This document shows positions 36,343 to 45,995 of a stretch of 64,000 bases of DNA, piece by piece. Within the stretch, counting starts at the first letter, position 1. Every line of letters starts with the position of its first letter. A model generated the notes under the pieces. It did not search any database, was not told the origin of the DNA, and worked only from the letters and a program-made list of their open reading frames with translations. Source of the stretch: Ruegeria atlantica. Lineage in GTDB: Bacteria > Pseudomonadota > Alphaproteobacteria > Rhodobacterales > Rhodobacteraceae. The stretch is taken from contig NZ_CYPU01000074.1 of assembly GCF_001458195.1 (NCBI RefSeq), forward strand, positions 1-64,000. Reading direction: 5' to 3'. A program made the position numbers and the translations under genes.

Positions 36343-36678
36343 TTATCCTTTGACTGGATAGCGGTCGGGTTCCTCAAACACGTCGATCACGCGGCTTCCG
36401 GCTTTGATTTTCCCGCCGTGTTCAACACCAGACGGGATCGAGTAACTGTCGCCGGGGCGATAGGTCTTAATTTCTCCGCCTATTGTCAGTTCAACCTCGC
36501 CCTCGACCACCGTGCCCCATTGCGCCTTGTGTGAATGCGGTGGCAGTTCGAAATCCTTGAGGAAGGTGAAGAACGCGACCAAACCCGCATCTGACCGGAT
36601 GACGGCGGTTTGCACCACGTCCTCGGGGAATGGGACGTCGAGGCTAGGGAAGTCTGTAATAAAATTTGGGTAGGCCAT
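36343..36678 (-). CDS. cupin-domain protein
   Basis: The 111-residue single-domain cupin has metal ligands seen in PPHSHKAQWGTVVEGEVEL (cupin motif 1) and PSGVEHGGKI (motif 2). Proteins of this type bind small molecules or catalyse isomerisation or oxidation; no substrate can be given. AAGGAT lies upstream of the ATG. It is a single gene, convergent with dapD. Confidence 0.8.
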   Translation of the reverse strand: MAYPNFITDFPSLDVPFPEDVVQTAVIRSDAGLVAFFTFLKDFELPPHSHKAQWGTVVEGEVELTIGGEIKTYRPGDSYSIPSGVEHGGKIKAGSRVIDVFEEPDRYPVKG

Positions 36679-36780
36679 GAAAAATCCTTTGCAGTTTGAA
36701 ATGGGTTTTCGCGGGTACTATGGACGTGCTGGGGGCTTCCCGCAATTCCCGGCTGCTTGACCACGGACAGGCGCGCGGCT

Positions 36781-37137
36781 ATGGCCCCCTGCATGGAAAA
36801 GCAAAAGAAACCGTCCCGTCAGCAAGTTTATACATTGCTCGTTCAGATTGGCCGCAAAGAAGGCGACGGCTTGCCCGAAGGCGCGACCGGAGCAGCGCTG
36901 ATGTGTTTTGCTAGCGGCGTGGATGAGGCTGAAGCGGTGCGTGAAACCGTGGCGATCCTGAAACAGGCCGACACTGCGCCACTGGACGTTACCGGTTATG
37001 GAACTCTGGCCGAGCGTGAGGCGCAGGGGCACGACATCGACCCGGACGAACGCGACTTGATGCAGCGGGCCTTAGACGAAAACGCCGTTATCGTGGCGCA
37101 AATGACGCCGTTTTTCGGGGATGAAGAACCGGCTTAG
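36781..37137 (+). CDS. conserved-looking hypothetical protein
   Basis: A soluble protein of about 118 residues with no recognised domain. The N-terminal third is basic ([23 protein letters not shown]) and the rest acidic and helical, with a run [19 protein letters not shown] 36781 or 36793 could be the start; neither has a clear ribosome site. Its stop overlaps the stop of the convergent receptor-like gene by 4 bases. It sits between dapD and dapE but shows nothing tying it to lysine synthesis. Confidence 0.6.
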   Translation: MAPCMEKQKKPSRQQVYTLLVQIGRKEGDGLPEGATGAALMCFASGVDEAEAVRETVAILKQADTAPLDVTGYGTLAEREAQGHDIDPDERDLMQRALDENAVIVAQMTPFFGDEEPA

Positions 37138-38192
37138 TTTCGCACCCCGAACCATTTGCGGTAAATTTCATCATAGGTGCCGTCTTCGCGCAGCGCGAGC
37201 AGAGCCTGGTTCACGTCCTCGACCAATGGCGAGCCGGTTGGGAACGCGATCCCGTAATTCTCTCGCAGAAAAACACCGCCAGTCATCGATGCGATCCGAC
37301 GTCCTTCATGCGCCGCGTAATAGGACAGGATCGGCGCGTCAAAGACAACGGCGTCCAACTCCTTATCCTGGAATGCGGTCAGCACATCATCCAGGTTTTC
37401 ATAACCGGAAAATTCAATCTCGCGCCGGTTCAGGAAGTTTGCGGCAGTTGAGTTCGAGATTGTGCCCACCTGCTTGCCGTAAAGATCGTTGACTGAGTTC
37501 ACGTTGCCGCTGATGGCATCCACGGTCATGACCGACGTGATGCGCGCTGTGAAGACCGATACGATGAACAGTGAGGACACCACCAGTACCACGCCCAGCA
37601 ACCGTCCGAACGGAGTGCGCGGCATGCGTTCCTCGAAACCGCCATTGACCACAAGATTCAGCGCCCACCAGAATGACGGGAACCATGCCTCATTCAGCTT
37701 ACGGTCGAAATAGGGCTGGGCTCGACGCTCAAACCCCCACATCAGCATCCCGCCGCCAAGCAGGATCGCAAAGGCCAGTCCGATGGCGATGAACAATTCA
37801 ACGGACAGCAAAGCGTGCAGCAGCGATGGTCTGCGCGCTGCATCCGATGGCACCATGATCTGCAGACCGGCCTCGAATATGGGCTGGCTGAAATCCATCT
37901 GCGTTTCACGCGCAGCCGTGATCGAGATATTGGCCACAGCCAGGTCCGCGGTTCCTTCCTGCACGGCACCCAGCATATCGCTGAAGGCCTCGACCCTTGT
38001 GACCGAGTAGTCCCAATTCAGTGCCTCGGACAGGGCTTGCAGCAGGTCCATTGAAAAACCGGTTTGGGCCCCGTACTCGACATAGGAAAACGGGGGGCGG
38101 GTCACGGTCGTGACCGAAAGCGTCTGCGCCTGGCTTTGCTGTGCAAGAACGGCGAAAGTCAGGCAGATCCAAACGAGAAGCGCACGTATCAT
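37134..38192 (-). CDS. ionotropic glutamate receptor-like channel (SBP_bac_3 split by pore domain)
   Basis: The 352-residue protein has a signal peptide (residues 1-22), lobe 1 of a type 3 solute-binding domain (about 25-115), a membrane helix (130-153), a re-entrant pore-like segment (172-188), a second helix (198-220) and lobe 2 (225-350). [11 protein letters not shown] aligns with the SYTANLAAF gating region of animal glutamate receptors. The pore segment reads VVNGGFE, not the TVGYG potassium filter of cyanobacterial GluR0. AGGTGA precedes ATG 38192; an in-frame start at 38240 would add an unlikely N-terminal extension. Automatic annotation would call it an amino-acid ABC binding protein, but no ABC genes are near. 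Ligand and ion are unknown. Confidence 0.8.
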   Translation of the reverse strand: MIRALLVWICLTFAVLAQQSQAQTLSVTTVTRPPFSYVEYGAQTGFSMDLLQALSEALNWDYSVTRVEAFSDMLGAVQEGTADLAVANISITAARETQMDFSQPIFEAGLQIMVPSDAARRPSLLHALLSVELFIAIGLAFAILLGGGMLMWGFERRAQPYFDRKLNEAWFPSFWWALNLVVNGGFEERMPRTPFGRLLGVVLVVSSLFIVSVFTARITSVMTVDAISGNVNSVNDLYGKQVGTISNSTAANFLNRREIEFSGYENLDDVLTAFQDKELDAVVFDAPILSYYAAHEGRRIASMTGGVFLRENYGIAFPTGSPLVEDVNQALLALREDGTYDEIYRKWFGVRN

Positions 38193-38401
38193 CGTCAATT
38201 CACCTGTTTCGCGGCCCTCTAACGCAGATTTGAAAGGCACGGCAAGGTGGCCGCAAGGTAAACCGCCATGTTTTATTGGGGTGTCATTTCAAGACTCGCG
38301 AAAAAAAGCGCCCGGAATCCGGTGGCGAGGGGTTGGCAATTGGTCCAATTCGTTGAATCTGTGCACGATCCCGCGATTAAACCAACCAAAAGGGCCCAGA
38401 A

Positions 38402-39541
38402 ATGACAGATCCGGTGAAGTTGACGGCGGACCTGATCCGTTGCCCATCAGTCACACCTGAGGAAGGTGGCGCGCTTGTGTTGTTGGAGAAGCTTCTGTCC
38501 GACGCAGGCTTCGACTGCACCCGCGCGGACCGGGGCGATGTCAGCAATTTGTACGCGCGCTGGGGGGCGAAAGCCCATCCGCGCAGCTTTGGGTTTAACG
38601 GGCATACTGACGTTGTCCCAGTGGGAGACGAAGCAGCCTGGACGATGCCCCCCTTTGGTGCAGAAATCCGCGAAGGTGTGATGTATGGGCGCGGGGCCAC
38701 AGACATGAAATCCGGCGTGGCGGCCTTTGCGGCGGCCGCTGTGGATTTCGTGCGCGACACCTCCCCGGACGGGGCGATTATTCTTGCGATCACTGGCGAT
38801 GAAGAAGCGGACGCGGTGGACGGAACCACGGCACTGCTTGATTACATGTCCAAGGCCGGAGAACGCATGTCTGCCTGTTTGGTGGGCGAGCCGACCTGCC
38901 CAAACACAATGGGCGAGATGATGAAAATCGGGCGGCGTGGTTCGATGACCGCCTGGTTCACGGTGACCGGTGAGCAGGGGCATTCGGCCTATCCGCACCG
39001 GGCCAAAAACCCTCTGCCCGCCATGGCGCGTTTGATGCATCAGCTGGCCAGCCACGAACTGGACCAGGGATCGGACCATTTCGATGCCTCAACCCTGGCC
39101 GTTGTGAGTATTGACACGGGCAACGCAGCTACCAATGTGATCCCGGCGCAATGTACCGGGGCGGTGAACATTCGCTTTAACGATCTGCATTCGGGTGCCA
39201 GCCTCAGCGATTGGCTGAAAGCGGAAGCCCAAGCCGTGGCTGAAACCTACGATGTCGCGATCAACGTTCGGATCAAGATCTCAGGCGAGAGCTTTCTGAC
39301 CCCACCCGGCCCCCTGTCTGATCTGGTCGCGAAAGCGGTCGAGACCGAAACCGGTGTGCGCCCCGAGTTGTCGACAACAGGTGGCACCTCGGATGCGCGG
39401 TTTGTCAAAGACCATTGCCCAGTGGTTGAGTTCGGCCTTGTCGGCCGAACGATGCATCAGGTCGATGAGTGCGTCGCGGTGGCGCAGATCGAACAGCTCA
39501 AGGCGATCTACACGCGCATCCTTCGGGACTATTTCGCCTGA
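38402..39541 (+). CDS. dapE: succinyl-diaminopimelate desuccinylase
   Basis: The 379-residue di-zinc M20 peptidase-like enzyme removes succinate from succinyl-diaminopimelate. [20 protein letters not shown] and ITGDEEADA hold the metal ligands and the catalytic Glu. AGGG lies before the ATG. The length fits the family. A DUF2064 gene follows after 3 bases. Confidence 0.97.
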   Translation: MTDPVKLTADLIRCPSVTPEEGGALVLLEKLLSDAGFDCTRADRGDVSNLYARWGAKAHPRSFGFNGHTDVVPVGDEAAWTMPPFGAEIREGVMYGRGATDMKSGVAAFAAAAVDFVRDTSPDGAIILAITGDEEADAVDGTTALLDYMSKAGERMSACLVGEPTCPNTMGEMMKIGRRGSMTAWFTVTGEQGHSAYPHRAKNPLPAMARLMHQLASHELDQGSDHFDASTLAVVSIDTGNAATNVIPAQCTGAVNIRFNDLHSGASLSDWLKAEAQAVAETYDVAINVRIKISGESFLTPPGPLSDLVAKAVETETGVRPELSTTGGTSDARFVKDHCPVVEFGLVGRTMHQVDECVAVAQIEQLKAIYTRILRDYFA

Positions 39542-39544
39542 ACC

Positions 39545-40120
39545 ATGCAGCGCACATTGGTCATCATGGTGAAAGAACCTCGCCCGGGTCGGGTCAAGAC
39601 GCGGCTGGGGCGCGACATCGGCATGGTTGGCGCGGCGTGGTGGTTCCGTCACCAGACGCGTGTGCTGATCCGGCGATTGCGGGACCCACGCTGGCAGATT
39701 GTGCTTGCCGTCGCCCCGGATCGGGAAGGTCTGACCAGCCGCATCTGGCCCGTTGATCTGCCCCGCGCGGCGCAAGGGCGCGGTGATCTGGGCGACCGCA
39801 TGGGACGCATGTTGCGCGGCATGCCGCAGGGACCGGTTTGTCTGATCGGCGCGGACATTCCCGGGATCACATCCCAGCATATCGCACGAGCCTTCAAGGA
39901 ATTGGGACAGTCGGAATTTGTATTTGGCCCTGCGCCGGACGGTGGCTATTGGTTGGTAGGGGCTCAGCGGTACAAGGCGTTGCCGACAAGCCTGTTCCGT
40001 AATGTACGCTGGTCTACTGAAACTGCGCTGGCTGACACTCTGGCCTCAGTTCCGGGGTGCCGCGTAGGATTGCTGGACCATCTGCGCGACGTTGATACGG
40101 TGGCTGACTTGACGCCCTGA
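39545..40120 (+). CDS. DUF2064 (TIGR04282) glycosyltransferase-like protein
   Basis: A 191-residue GT-A-like nucleotide-binding protein: MVKEPRPGRVKTRLGRDIG at the N-terminus resembles a nucleotidyltransferase entry motif, and CLIGADIPGIT and GPAPDGGYWLVG are typical of DUF2064. The reaction is unknown. It starts 3 bases after dapE and is co-transcribed with it; RNase R follows 46 bases later. Confidence 0.85.
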   Translation: MQRTLVIMVKEPRPGRVKTRLGRDIGMVGAAWWFRHQTRVLIRRLRDPRWQIVLAVAPDREGLTSRIWPVDLPRAAQGRGDLGDRMGRMLRGMPQGPVCLIGADIPGITSQHIARAFKELGQSEFVFGPAPDGGYWLVGAQRYKALPTSLFRNVRWSTETALADTLASVPGCRVGLLDHLRDVDTVADLTP

Positions 40121-40166
40121 ACTTTTTGGTCATGACGCGGTCGCATACCCGTGATAGGCCGGAGAT

Positions 40167-42428
40167 ATGACTCGCATACCTACCAAGCAGGAGGTCCTCG
40201 ATTGGATCTCGGCGAACCCCACCCTGACCTCGAAACGCGATATCGCCAAAGCCTTTGGTATCAAGGGCGCGGACCGGATCGATCTGAAGCGCATCCTGAA
40301 AGAGCTAGAGGCCGAGGGGCATCTGGAAAAGCGCAAGCGCAGCTATCGCGATCCGGACCGCCTGCCACCGGTCAGCGTGCTGCAGGTGAAGGCTCCGAAT
40401 GCGGATGGCGACCTGTTCGTGCGGCCCTTGGAATGGCATGGCGAAGGGGTCGAGCCGATCATTCTGCTCATCACCCGTGCCAGCGATCCTGCGCTGGGCG
40501 AGGGCGACCGCATTCTGGCCCGCCTCACGGTTGTGCATGAAGAAGACCACAATTACGAAGCACGACTGATCCGACGTGTCGGGACGAACCCGCGCAAGAT
40601 CGTGGGCATCTTTCGCAAAGGGGCGGAAGGCGGACGGATCGTGCCCATCGACAAAGCCGGTCAGACCGAATGGCTGGTTGCTGATGGGGCCGTATTGGGT
40701 GCAAAGGATGGAGAATTGGTCGAGGCTGAACAGGCTGGGCCAAAGAACCGAATGGGCCTGCCGCGCGCGCGCATTGTGGAACGGCTGGGTGATCCATCGG
40801 CGCCCAAGGCTGTGTCACTGATTGCAATTCATCAGCACGGTATTCCGGATGATTTCCCCGACAAGGTGATTGCCGAAGCCGATAAGGCCAAACCGGTTGG
40901 TCTAAAAGGCCGCGAAGACCTGCGGGATATACCTTTGCTGACCATCGATCCATCAGATGCGCGGGATCATGACGATGCCTGTTATGCCCATGCCGACGAT
41001 GACCCCAAGAACCCTGGCGGGCATGTGATCTGGGTCGCCATCGCCGACGTTGCCGCCTATGTGCAGCCCGGTACGGCGCTGGATCGTGAGGCGCGCAAGC
41101 GCGGCAACTCCAGCTACTTCCCGGACCGGGTGGTGCCGATGCTGCCGGATCGCCTCTCTGGAGACCTGTGTTCGCTGCACGAAGGCGTTCCGCGCGCCTG
41201 TATCGCTGTTCGAATGCAGATCGATGCGAATGGAAACAAGATTGGTCATCGCTTTGTACGTGGTCTGATGCGCTCGGCCGCCTCGCTGCACTATGCCGAA
41301 GTTCAAGACGCTATCGACGGCAATCCAAACGACCGCACAGGGCCTTTGTTAGAGCCTGTGTTGAAGCCGCTCTATGATGCCTATGCCGCGCTTAAGAAAG
41401 CGCGGGCGGAACGGCAGCCACTGGAGCTGGACCTGCCCGAACGCAAGATCGTTCTCAGCGACGCGGGTGAGGTCCAAAGCGTGGCCTTCCGCGACCGGCT
41501 GGACGCGCACAAGCTGATCGAGGAGTTCATGATCCTCGCCAATGTCGCCGCCGCCGAGACATTGATCGCCAAGCGACGCCCGTTGCTGTTCCGTGTGCAC
41601 GAGGAACCGGCGCAAGAAAAGCTGGAAAGCCTGCGGGAAACCGCGCAGGCTGCGGGCCTAAATTTGGCCAAGGGTCAGGTGCTGCAGACCCGGCACCTGA
41701 ATGCATTGCTGAACGCTGCCGCCGGGACCGAGGATGCAGAGTTGATCAACCTTTCAACTCTGCGCTCGATGGCACAGGCTTATTACAATCCCGAAAATTT
41801 CGGCCATTTCGGCTTGGCGTTGCGCAACTATGCGCATTTCACCTCGCCCATCCGCCGTTACGCGGACCTGATCGTGCACCGGGCGCTGATCACGGCGCAT
41901 GGCTGGGGTGACGACGGGTTGACCGAGGATGAAATCGCGCGGCTCGATGAAACGGCAACGCATATCTCGGACACCGAGCGCCGCTCGATGATGGCCGAGC
42001 GGGATACGACGGATCGCTATCTGGCCGCTTATCTAAGCGAGCGTGTGGGCAATGAGTTCAGCGGTCGTATCAGCGGCATTGCCCGGTTCGGTGCATTTGT
42101 GAAGATGGACGAAACTGGCGCGGACGGCCTGGTGCCCGTCCGGTCACTGGGGCGCGAGTTTTTCCATTTCGACCGCGAAGCCGGCACGCTGATGGGATCA
42201 GACACCGGTTTGATCATCGCCATCGGTCAGCGTGTCACCGTGCGCCTGACCGAGGCCACGCCCGTTACCGGCGGGCTCGAGCTGGAGCTGCTGTCTATCG
42301 ATGATCAGGCCTTACCGCGGGGGCGGGGCGGACCCGCCAAGCGGGGTACACGGCGCAAGGCGGTCAGTACCAAGCGCAAGAAGGACAAGATCAAGCGCAA
42401 GGTCGAACGCAAACGTCGTCAAAGGTGA
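40167..42428 (+). CDS. rnr: ribonuclease R
   Basis: The 753-residue 3'-5' exoribonuclease degrades structured RNA. Order of domains: N-terminal winged helix, cold-shock domain, RNB catalytic domain with the Asp cluster in DPSDARDHDDACYA, an S1 domain (NEFSGRISGIARFGAFVKMDETGADG in pieces) and a basic C-terminal tail of Lys and Arg. CGGAGA lies upstream of the ATG. Its last 10 bases overlap the convergent DUF1801 gene. Confidence 0.97.
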   Translation: MTRIPTKQEVLDWISANPTLTSKRDIAKAFGIKGADRIDLKRILKELEAEGHLEKRKRSYRDPDRLPPVSVLQVKAPNADGDLFVRPLEWHGEGVEPIILLITRASDPALGEGDRILARLTVVHEEDHNYEARLIRRVGTNPRKIVGIFRKGAEGGRIVPIDKAGQTEWLVADGAVLGAKDGELVEAEQAGPKNRMGLPRARIVERLGDPSAPKAVSLIAIHQHGIPDDFPDKVIAEADKAKPVGLKGREDLRDIPLLTIDPSDARDHDDACYAHADDDPKNPGGHVIWVAIADVAAYVQPGTALDREARKRGNSSYFPDRVVPMLPDRLSGDLCSLHEGVPRACIAVRMQIDANGNKIGHRFVRGLMRSAASLHYAEVQDAIDGNPNDRTGPLLEPVLKPLYDAYAALKKARAERQPLELDLPERKIVLSDAGEVQSVAFRDRLDAHKLIEEFMILANVAAAETLIAKRRPLLFRVHEEPAQEKLESLRETAQAAGLNLAKGQVLQTRHLNALLNAAAGTEDAELINLSTLRSMAQAYYNPENFGHFGLALRNYAHFTSPIRRYADLIVHRALITAHGWGDDGLTEDEIARLDETATHISDTERRSMMAERDTTDRYLAAYLSERVGNEFSGRISGIARFGAFVKMDETGADGLVPVRSLGREFFHFDREAGTLMGSDTGLIIAIGQRVTVRLTEATPVTGGLELELLSIDDQALPRGRGGPAKRGTRRKAVSTKRKKDKIKRKVERKRRQR

Positions 42429-42805
42429 TAGGTCAGCGCCAGTGCGATCAGCCAGCCATGCCGGGTTTCATCAATCTGACCCGGGTTATCAAACAGAATG
42501 GCCCGGTTGCCGTCCAACCTATCCTCGCCCGGAAAGGCAGTGGTGAAATCACCGATTAGTCGGCTCTGACAATGCACGAACAGTGCAAAGGAAGCCGCTT
42601 TGTGCCCGCCCAGCCGGATGGTTGACCCTTTGGGCGCCAGGTAGGCGGGTTGACCCCACCGCAGTGCTTCATTCAATGGCTGGGCATTAGGCAAAGTCCC
42701 GGCTGTTGAAAACACCAGTTCACGCAAAGCAATCACGCCCGAACGCGTATATTCGGGGAATGCTTCAAGGGCGGCCTGAACGGCGGGATCATTAAATGGT
42801 GTCAT
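42419..42805 (-). CDS. DUF1801-domain protein
   Basis: The 128-residue protein of the DUF1801 (YdhG-like) fold has LNEALRWGQPAYLAPKG and FALFVHCQS. Relatives are small single-domain proteins related to the frataxin/YdhG superfamily with unclear function. It overlaps the upstream GST stop by 14 bases, so the two form one minus-strand unit whose repressor is probably the divergent WYL regulator. Confidence 0.8.
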   Translation of the reverse strand: MTPFNDPAVQAALEAFPEYTRSGVIALRELVFSTAGTLPNAQPLNEALRWGQPAYLAPKGSTIRLGGHKAASFALFVHCQSRLIGDFTTAFPGEDRLDGNRAILFDNPGQIDETRHGWLIALALTYHL

Positions 42806-43499
42806 GCAGCGGTATCGCCTGTTCCATTCGGTCGATGTAATCGTTGAGCAGCCTATCCTGTTTGATCCGCCGGGTCAGCGGGGTTTCCGCTGGTGTCGCG
42901 CGCATTGCGGCCAGCATTGGCCCAACGCTCATATCTGCCGAGGTCGGCTTGTCACCCAGAAGGTAGGGTGATTGCCACAGATAGGCGGATACCGCTTCAA
43001 GGTCTTGCTCTAGCCGATCCCGTCGCTCGACAGGTGAGAAACGGGCGACACCCTGGAACCCCAGCCCCTGAACAACCTTTTTCCGGATGGAGTTCGAAAC
43101 AGGTGTGCGGATCAAAGCGGGAATGACCGAAAAGAAATTGTCGCGCAGAATTGGCCAGACCTCGTCATTGGCCCATCTGTCCATCACGACCTGAAAATAG
43201 ATATGTTCCTCTGCCATGCGGATCAGCGTCCGTGCCTGCGCCTTTTGTATGTCGCTTAGCCCAGCGTCGAAGTTTGCGCCCTGCGCCTCAAGCCAATCGC
43301 GAATCAGGTCGCTGTCCGGGACAAGACGCCCTGGTGTGCGCAGAACCGGCAGTTTCTGGTGGGGCATCTTGCGAGGGTCCAACATATCAGACCGCTGCCA
43401 ACGCTGGCCCGCGTGTTCCAGCATGTACGCGGCCTTGACGCAGAAGGGGCTAGCGCTGAACAGGCCAAAGGCCGATGGGTAGATCAGAAGGGTCAGCAT
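42792..43499 (-). CDS. glutathione S-transferase family protein
   Basis: The 235-residue protein has a thioredoxin-like N-terminal domain (SAFGLFSASPFCVKAAYML, then PHQKLPVL with the cis-Pro, then DSDLIRDWL) and a helical C-terminal domain resembling failed-axon-connections/GST_C proteins. ATG 43499 is chosen because GGAG lies upstream and homology begins there. Its divergent neighbour is a WYL regulator with a perfect inverted repeat between them. Confidence 0.85.
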   Translation of the reverse strand: MLTLLIYPSAFGLFSASPFCVKAAYMLEHAGQRWQRSDMLDPRKMPHQKLPVLRTPGRLVPDSDLIRDWLEAQGANFDAGLSDIQKAQARTLIRMAEEHIYFQVVMDRWANDEVWPILRDNFFSVIPALIRTPVSNSIRKKVVQGLGFQGVARFSPVERRDRLEQDLEAVSAYLWQSPYLLGDKPTSADMSVGPMLAAMRATPAETPLTRRIKQDRLLNDYIDRMEQAIPLHDTI

Positions 43500-43539
43500 T
43501 GGGGGCTCCGTATTTGGGACACCCAAAGAATAGCGTTGT

Positions 43540-43562
43540 CTGATGACAGTTTCTGTCATCAG
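43540..43562. promoter_or_regulatory. 23-bp perfect inverted repeat between GST and WYL regulator
   Basis: Ten-base arms CTGATGACAG and CTGTCATCAG flank TTT in the 82-base divergent intergenic region, 40 bases from the GST start and 19 from the regulator start. This is the expected site for autoregulation and control of the GST operon. Confidence 0.75.
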
Positions 43563-43581
43563 GTGTAGTCTAACCTGTATT

Positions 43582-44295
43582 ATGTCCCGTACCGCCCGCC
43601 TGTTCCAATTGATGCAAGCCCTGCGCTCTGGTCCGTCACCCAAGACGTCCCAACACCTGGCGCAGGATCTGGGCGTCTCGCCGCGCACCGTCCATCGCGA
43701 CATTGAGTCGTTACGCGGGCTTGGGGCGGTGATCGACGGTGAGGCCGGTTTTGGCTTTACTCTGATCGAAGACGCAACACTGCCACCGCTTGGATTCAGA
43801 GATGATGAGCTTGAAGCGCTGGTGTTGGGGTTGCGAGAGGTTCAGGCCATTGGCGACTCCGGTTTAGCAGATGCGGCGGGCAATGCGTTACGAAAACTTC
43901 AGGGACGCCTACCCCAGCGCCAGTCGCACCGCCTGACCCATGCCGTGTTGACAGCGACGCGGTTTGATCGCCCAGCCAAGCCCACCATCGCGGTGGCTGA
44001 CCTGCGGCAGGCCACATGGGACGAACGCACGATCGAGTTTGCTTACACCGATGCCAAGGGCGATGACACGCGCCGCAAGGTAAAGCCGCTGAGTATCGTC
44101 TATATGGACCGCGCCAGCGTTTTGATTTCCTGGTGCCATCTGAGACAGGATTTTCGCGTCTTTCGGTTGGACCGAATACACGAAATGTCCGTGACAGGCG
44201 AAAGCTTTAGACCAAACCGCATCCCTTTACTGCGTGAGGCACTTGCCGGAATTCGTGCGGAACACAAAGCAAAAGATCGCGAGGGGTCAAGCTGA
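43582..44295 (+). CDS. YafY-type HTH regulator with WYL domain
   Basis: The 237-residue protein has an N-terminal HTH_11 helix-turn-helix (MSRTARLFQLMQALRSG, LGVSPRTVHRDIESLRGLG) and a WYL domain with IEFAYTDAKGD and the RxxR-type DRASVLISWCHLRQDFRVFRLDRI. WYL domains sense small or nucleic-acid ligands. ATG 43582 is chosen by homology, which leaves the inverted repeat upstream of the gene. Confidence 0.88.
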   Translation: MSRTARLFQLMQALRSGPSPKTSQHLAQDLGVSPRTVHRDIESLRGLGAVIDGEAGFGFTLIEDATLPPLGFRDDELEALVLGLREVQAIGDSGLADAAGNALRKLQGRLPQRQSHRLTHAVLTATRFDRPAKPTIAVADLRQATWDERTIEFAYTDAKGDDTRRKVKPLSIVYMDRASVLISWCHLRQDFRVFRLDRIHEMSVTGESFRPNRIPLLREALAGIRAEHKAKDREGSS

Positions 44296-44358
44296 ACGCT
44301 TTGGAAAACGCGAATTTTGAGGTATTCTGAAGTCGAGCAGTAACCAGGAAAATTCGGA

Positions 44359-45657
44359 ATGCGTAAATGCATAGGTGGCGTTATGACCGCCGCATTATGG
44401 GCATCCATTGTGCAGGCGGAATCTATCAATACTCTGGGCGGATCACAGGCCATACAGCTGGCGTCAGCTGGCGTGGCGATATCGATCCGGCCAGCTTTAC
44501 GACCCTCAGCTAAGGAGTACCGGGTGTCGACGGAAGGAAACGCGCGGTTTCAGGCGTGGCTTGGAGCATTTCGTGAACGGGCGGTAGAGCAGGGCATTTC
44601 CACCGCTACACTGGACAGGTCGCTGGCGGGTTTAACCTACGATAAGGACGTGATCAGGCGCGACCGCAATCAGGCGGAATTTTCGAAACCAATTTGGGAG
44701 TATTTGGATTCTGCCGTCTCAGACACGCGCATCAGGAACGGCCGGGCGGGGTTGGAGCGACATCGTGATACGTTGGCCCGCATCGAAACCAAGTACGGCG
44801 TTGAAAAAGAGGTGGTAACGGCGATTTGGGGGCTTGAGACCTCATTCGGAACATTTCGGGGCAGCGACCACACCATCCGATCTCTGGCAACTTTGGCGTT
44901 TGACGCACGGCGCGCGCAGTTTTTCGAAACCCAGTTGATCGCTGCCTTGCAGATCATTCAGGCAGGCGACGTCAGCCCGCGCAACATGAGGGGCAGCTGG
45001 GCCGGGGCGATGGGGCATACGCAGTTCATGCCAACCTCGTTTCTGGACCATGCGGTTGATTTCGACGGGGACGGGCGGCGCGATATCTGGTCGGACGATC
45101 CAACCGATGCGCTGGCCTCGGCCGCCGCCTATCTGGCGCGGCATGGGTGGACCAAGGGGCAGCCGTGGGGCGTTGAGGTGACCCTGCCCAAAGGGTTCGA
45201 CTATTCTACCGCAAGGCGGGATCACACATTGATGCCCTCACAATGGGTCGCACGTGGCGTGGTGGCGGCGAACAGCGCGCCTGTATCGGATCACGGGCAG
45301 GCGGCGATCCTGTTGCCTGCCGGAGGGCAGGGCGTCGCGCTGATGATCTTCGATAATTTCAAAGTCATCGAGAGATACAATGGTGCCGACGCCTATGTGA
45401 TCGGCATCGGCCATCTGTCCGACCGTCTGGCTGGACGGGGGTCGTTCCAGACCGAATGGCCGTGTGGTGACCGGGTGTTGAGTTACACCGAGAAAAAGGA
45501 ACTGCAATCCCGACTGACAGAGGCTGGATTTGATACCCAAGGCGTCGACGGGCGCACAGGGCCAAACACAGTCAAAGCTGTTCGGGCTTATCAATTGGCG
45601 CAGGGGTTACTGCCAGACGGATATGCCAGTCTGAACCTCTTGGAAGCGTTGCGGTGA
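44359..45657 (+). CDS. lytic murein transglycosylase (MltB type) with peptidoglycan-binding domain
   Basis: The 432-residue periplasmic enzyme has a signal peptide (to about VQAES), an SLT_2 catalytic domain with catalytic Glu160 in AIWGLETSFG and GAMGHTQFMPTSF, and a C-terminal peptidoglycan-binding domain (LTEAGFDTQGVDGRTGPNTVKA). It cleaves glycan strands to anhydromuropeptides. AGGAA precedes the ATG. It is followed by a 390-base gap before a convergent gene. Confidence 0.93.
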   Translation: MRKCIGGVMTAALWASIVQAESINTLGGSQAIQLASAGVAISIRPALRPSAKEYRVSTEGNARFQAWLGAFRERAVEQGISTATLDRSLAGLTYDKDVIRRDRNQAEFSKPIWEYLDSAVSDTRIRNGRAGLERHRDTLARIETKYGVEKEVVTAIWGLETSFGTFRGSDHTIRSLATLAFDARRAQFFETQLIAALQIIQAGDVSPRNMRGSWAGAMGHTQFMPTSFLDHAVDFDGDGRRDIWSDDPTDALASAAAYLARHGWTKGQPWGVEVTLPKGFDYSTARRDHTLMPSQWVARGVVAANSAPVSDHGQAAILLPAGGQGVALMIFDNFKVIERYNGADAYVIGIGHLSDRLAGRGSFQTEWPCGDRVLSYTEKKELQSRLTEAGFDTQGVDGRTGPNTVKAVRAYQLAQGLLPDGYASLNLLEALR

Positions 45658-45682
45658 CAATGGAAAGGCGTTGATCTATTGC

Positions 45683-45800
45683 CTGGGTATGCGCCGCGGA
45701 TACTCTCTCAGTTATTGGCTGTGCAACCTCCCGACTACCGGCACTCACTACGATAGACGGGAGGTGGACCCAGCAGAAGAGCGGGTCGCGACGCCGGTAG
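45683..45800. other. possible structured RNA in a 390-base convergent gap
   Basis: The gap 45658-46047 contains no convincing gene. Part of it has complementary blocks: CTGGGT (45683) with ACCCAG (45768), ACCTCCCG (45726) with CGGGAGGT (45758), and CTACCGGC (45735) with GCCGGTAG (45793). The first two are nested; the third crosses them, as in a pseudoknot. Both 8-base pairs are perfect. I recognise no RNA family and see no clear promoter. Confidence 0.3.
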
Positions 45801-45868
45801 AGGTAATACAAATAACCGACTCGCATTCGCATACTTGAATCTGAGATACATTAAATCAAGATATTTTT

Positions 45869-45899
45869 CGCGCGATAGATTTTTAGTTGCCGCGCGATA
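45869..45899. repeat. direct repeat CGCGCGATA, 22-base period
   Basis: Two identical nine-base copies at 45869 and 45891 are spaced two helical turns apart in an AT-rich stretch of the same gap. The nearby DNA also has several ATCGAT-like words. It could be a regulator site or chance. Confidence 0.3.
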
Positions 45900-45995
45900 C
45901 AAGATTACTTCTTTTTGTCGATCGATTTGATTGGATCTAGCTGTGTTCAGCAATTGAGCTGGATCGATTGACGTGCAAATGCGATTTGGAAAGTG

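Noticed and set aside
37134-38240. Amino-acid ABC transporter binding protein
   Set aside because: The solute-binding domain is interrupted by helix-pore-helix segments and no ABC permease or ATPase gene is adjacent.
45572-45953. Short reading frames in the gap after the lytic transglycosylase
   Set aside because: They lack ribosome sites and known domains, and partly overlap the end of the transglycosylase gene.
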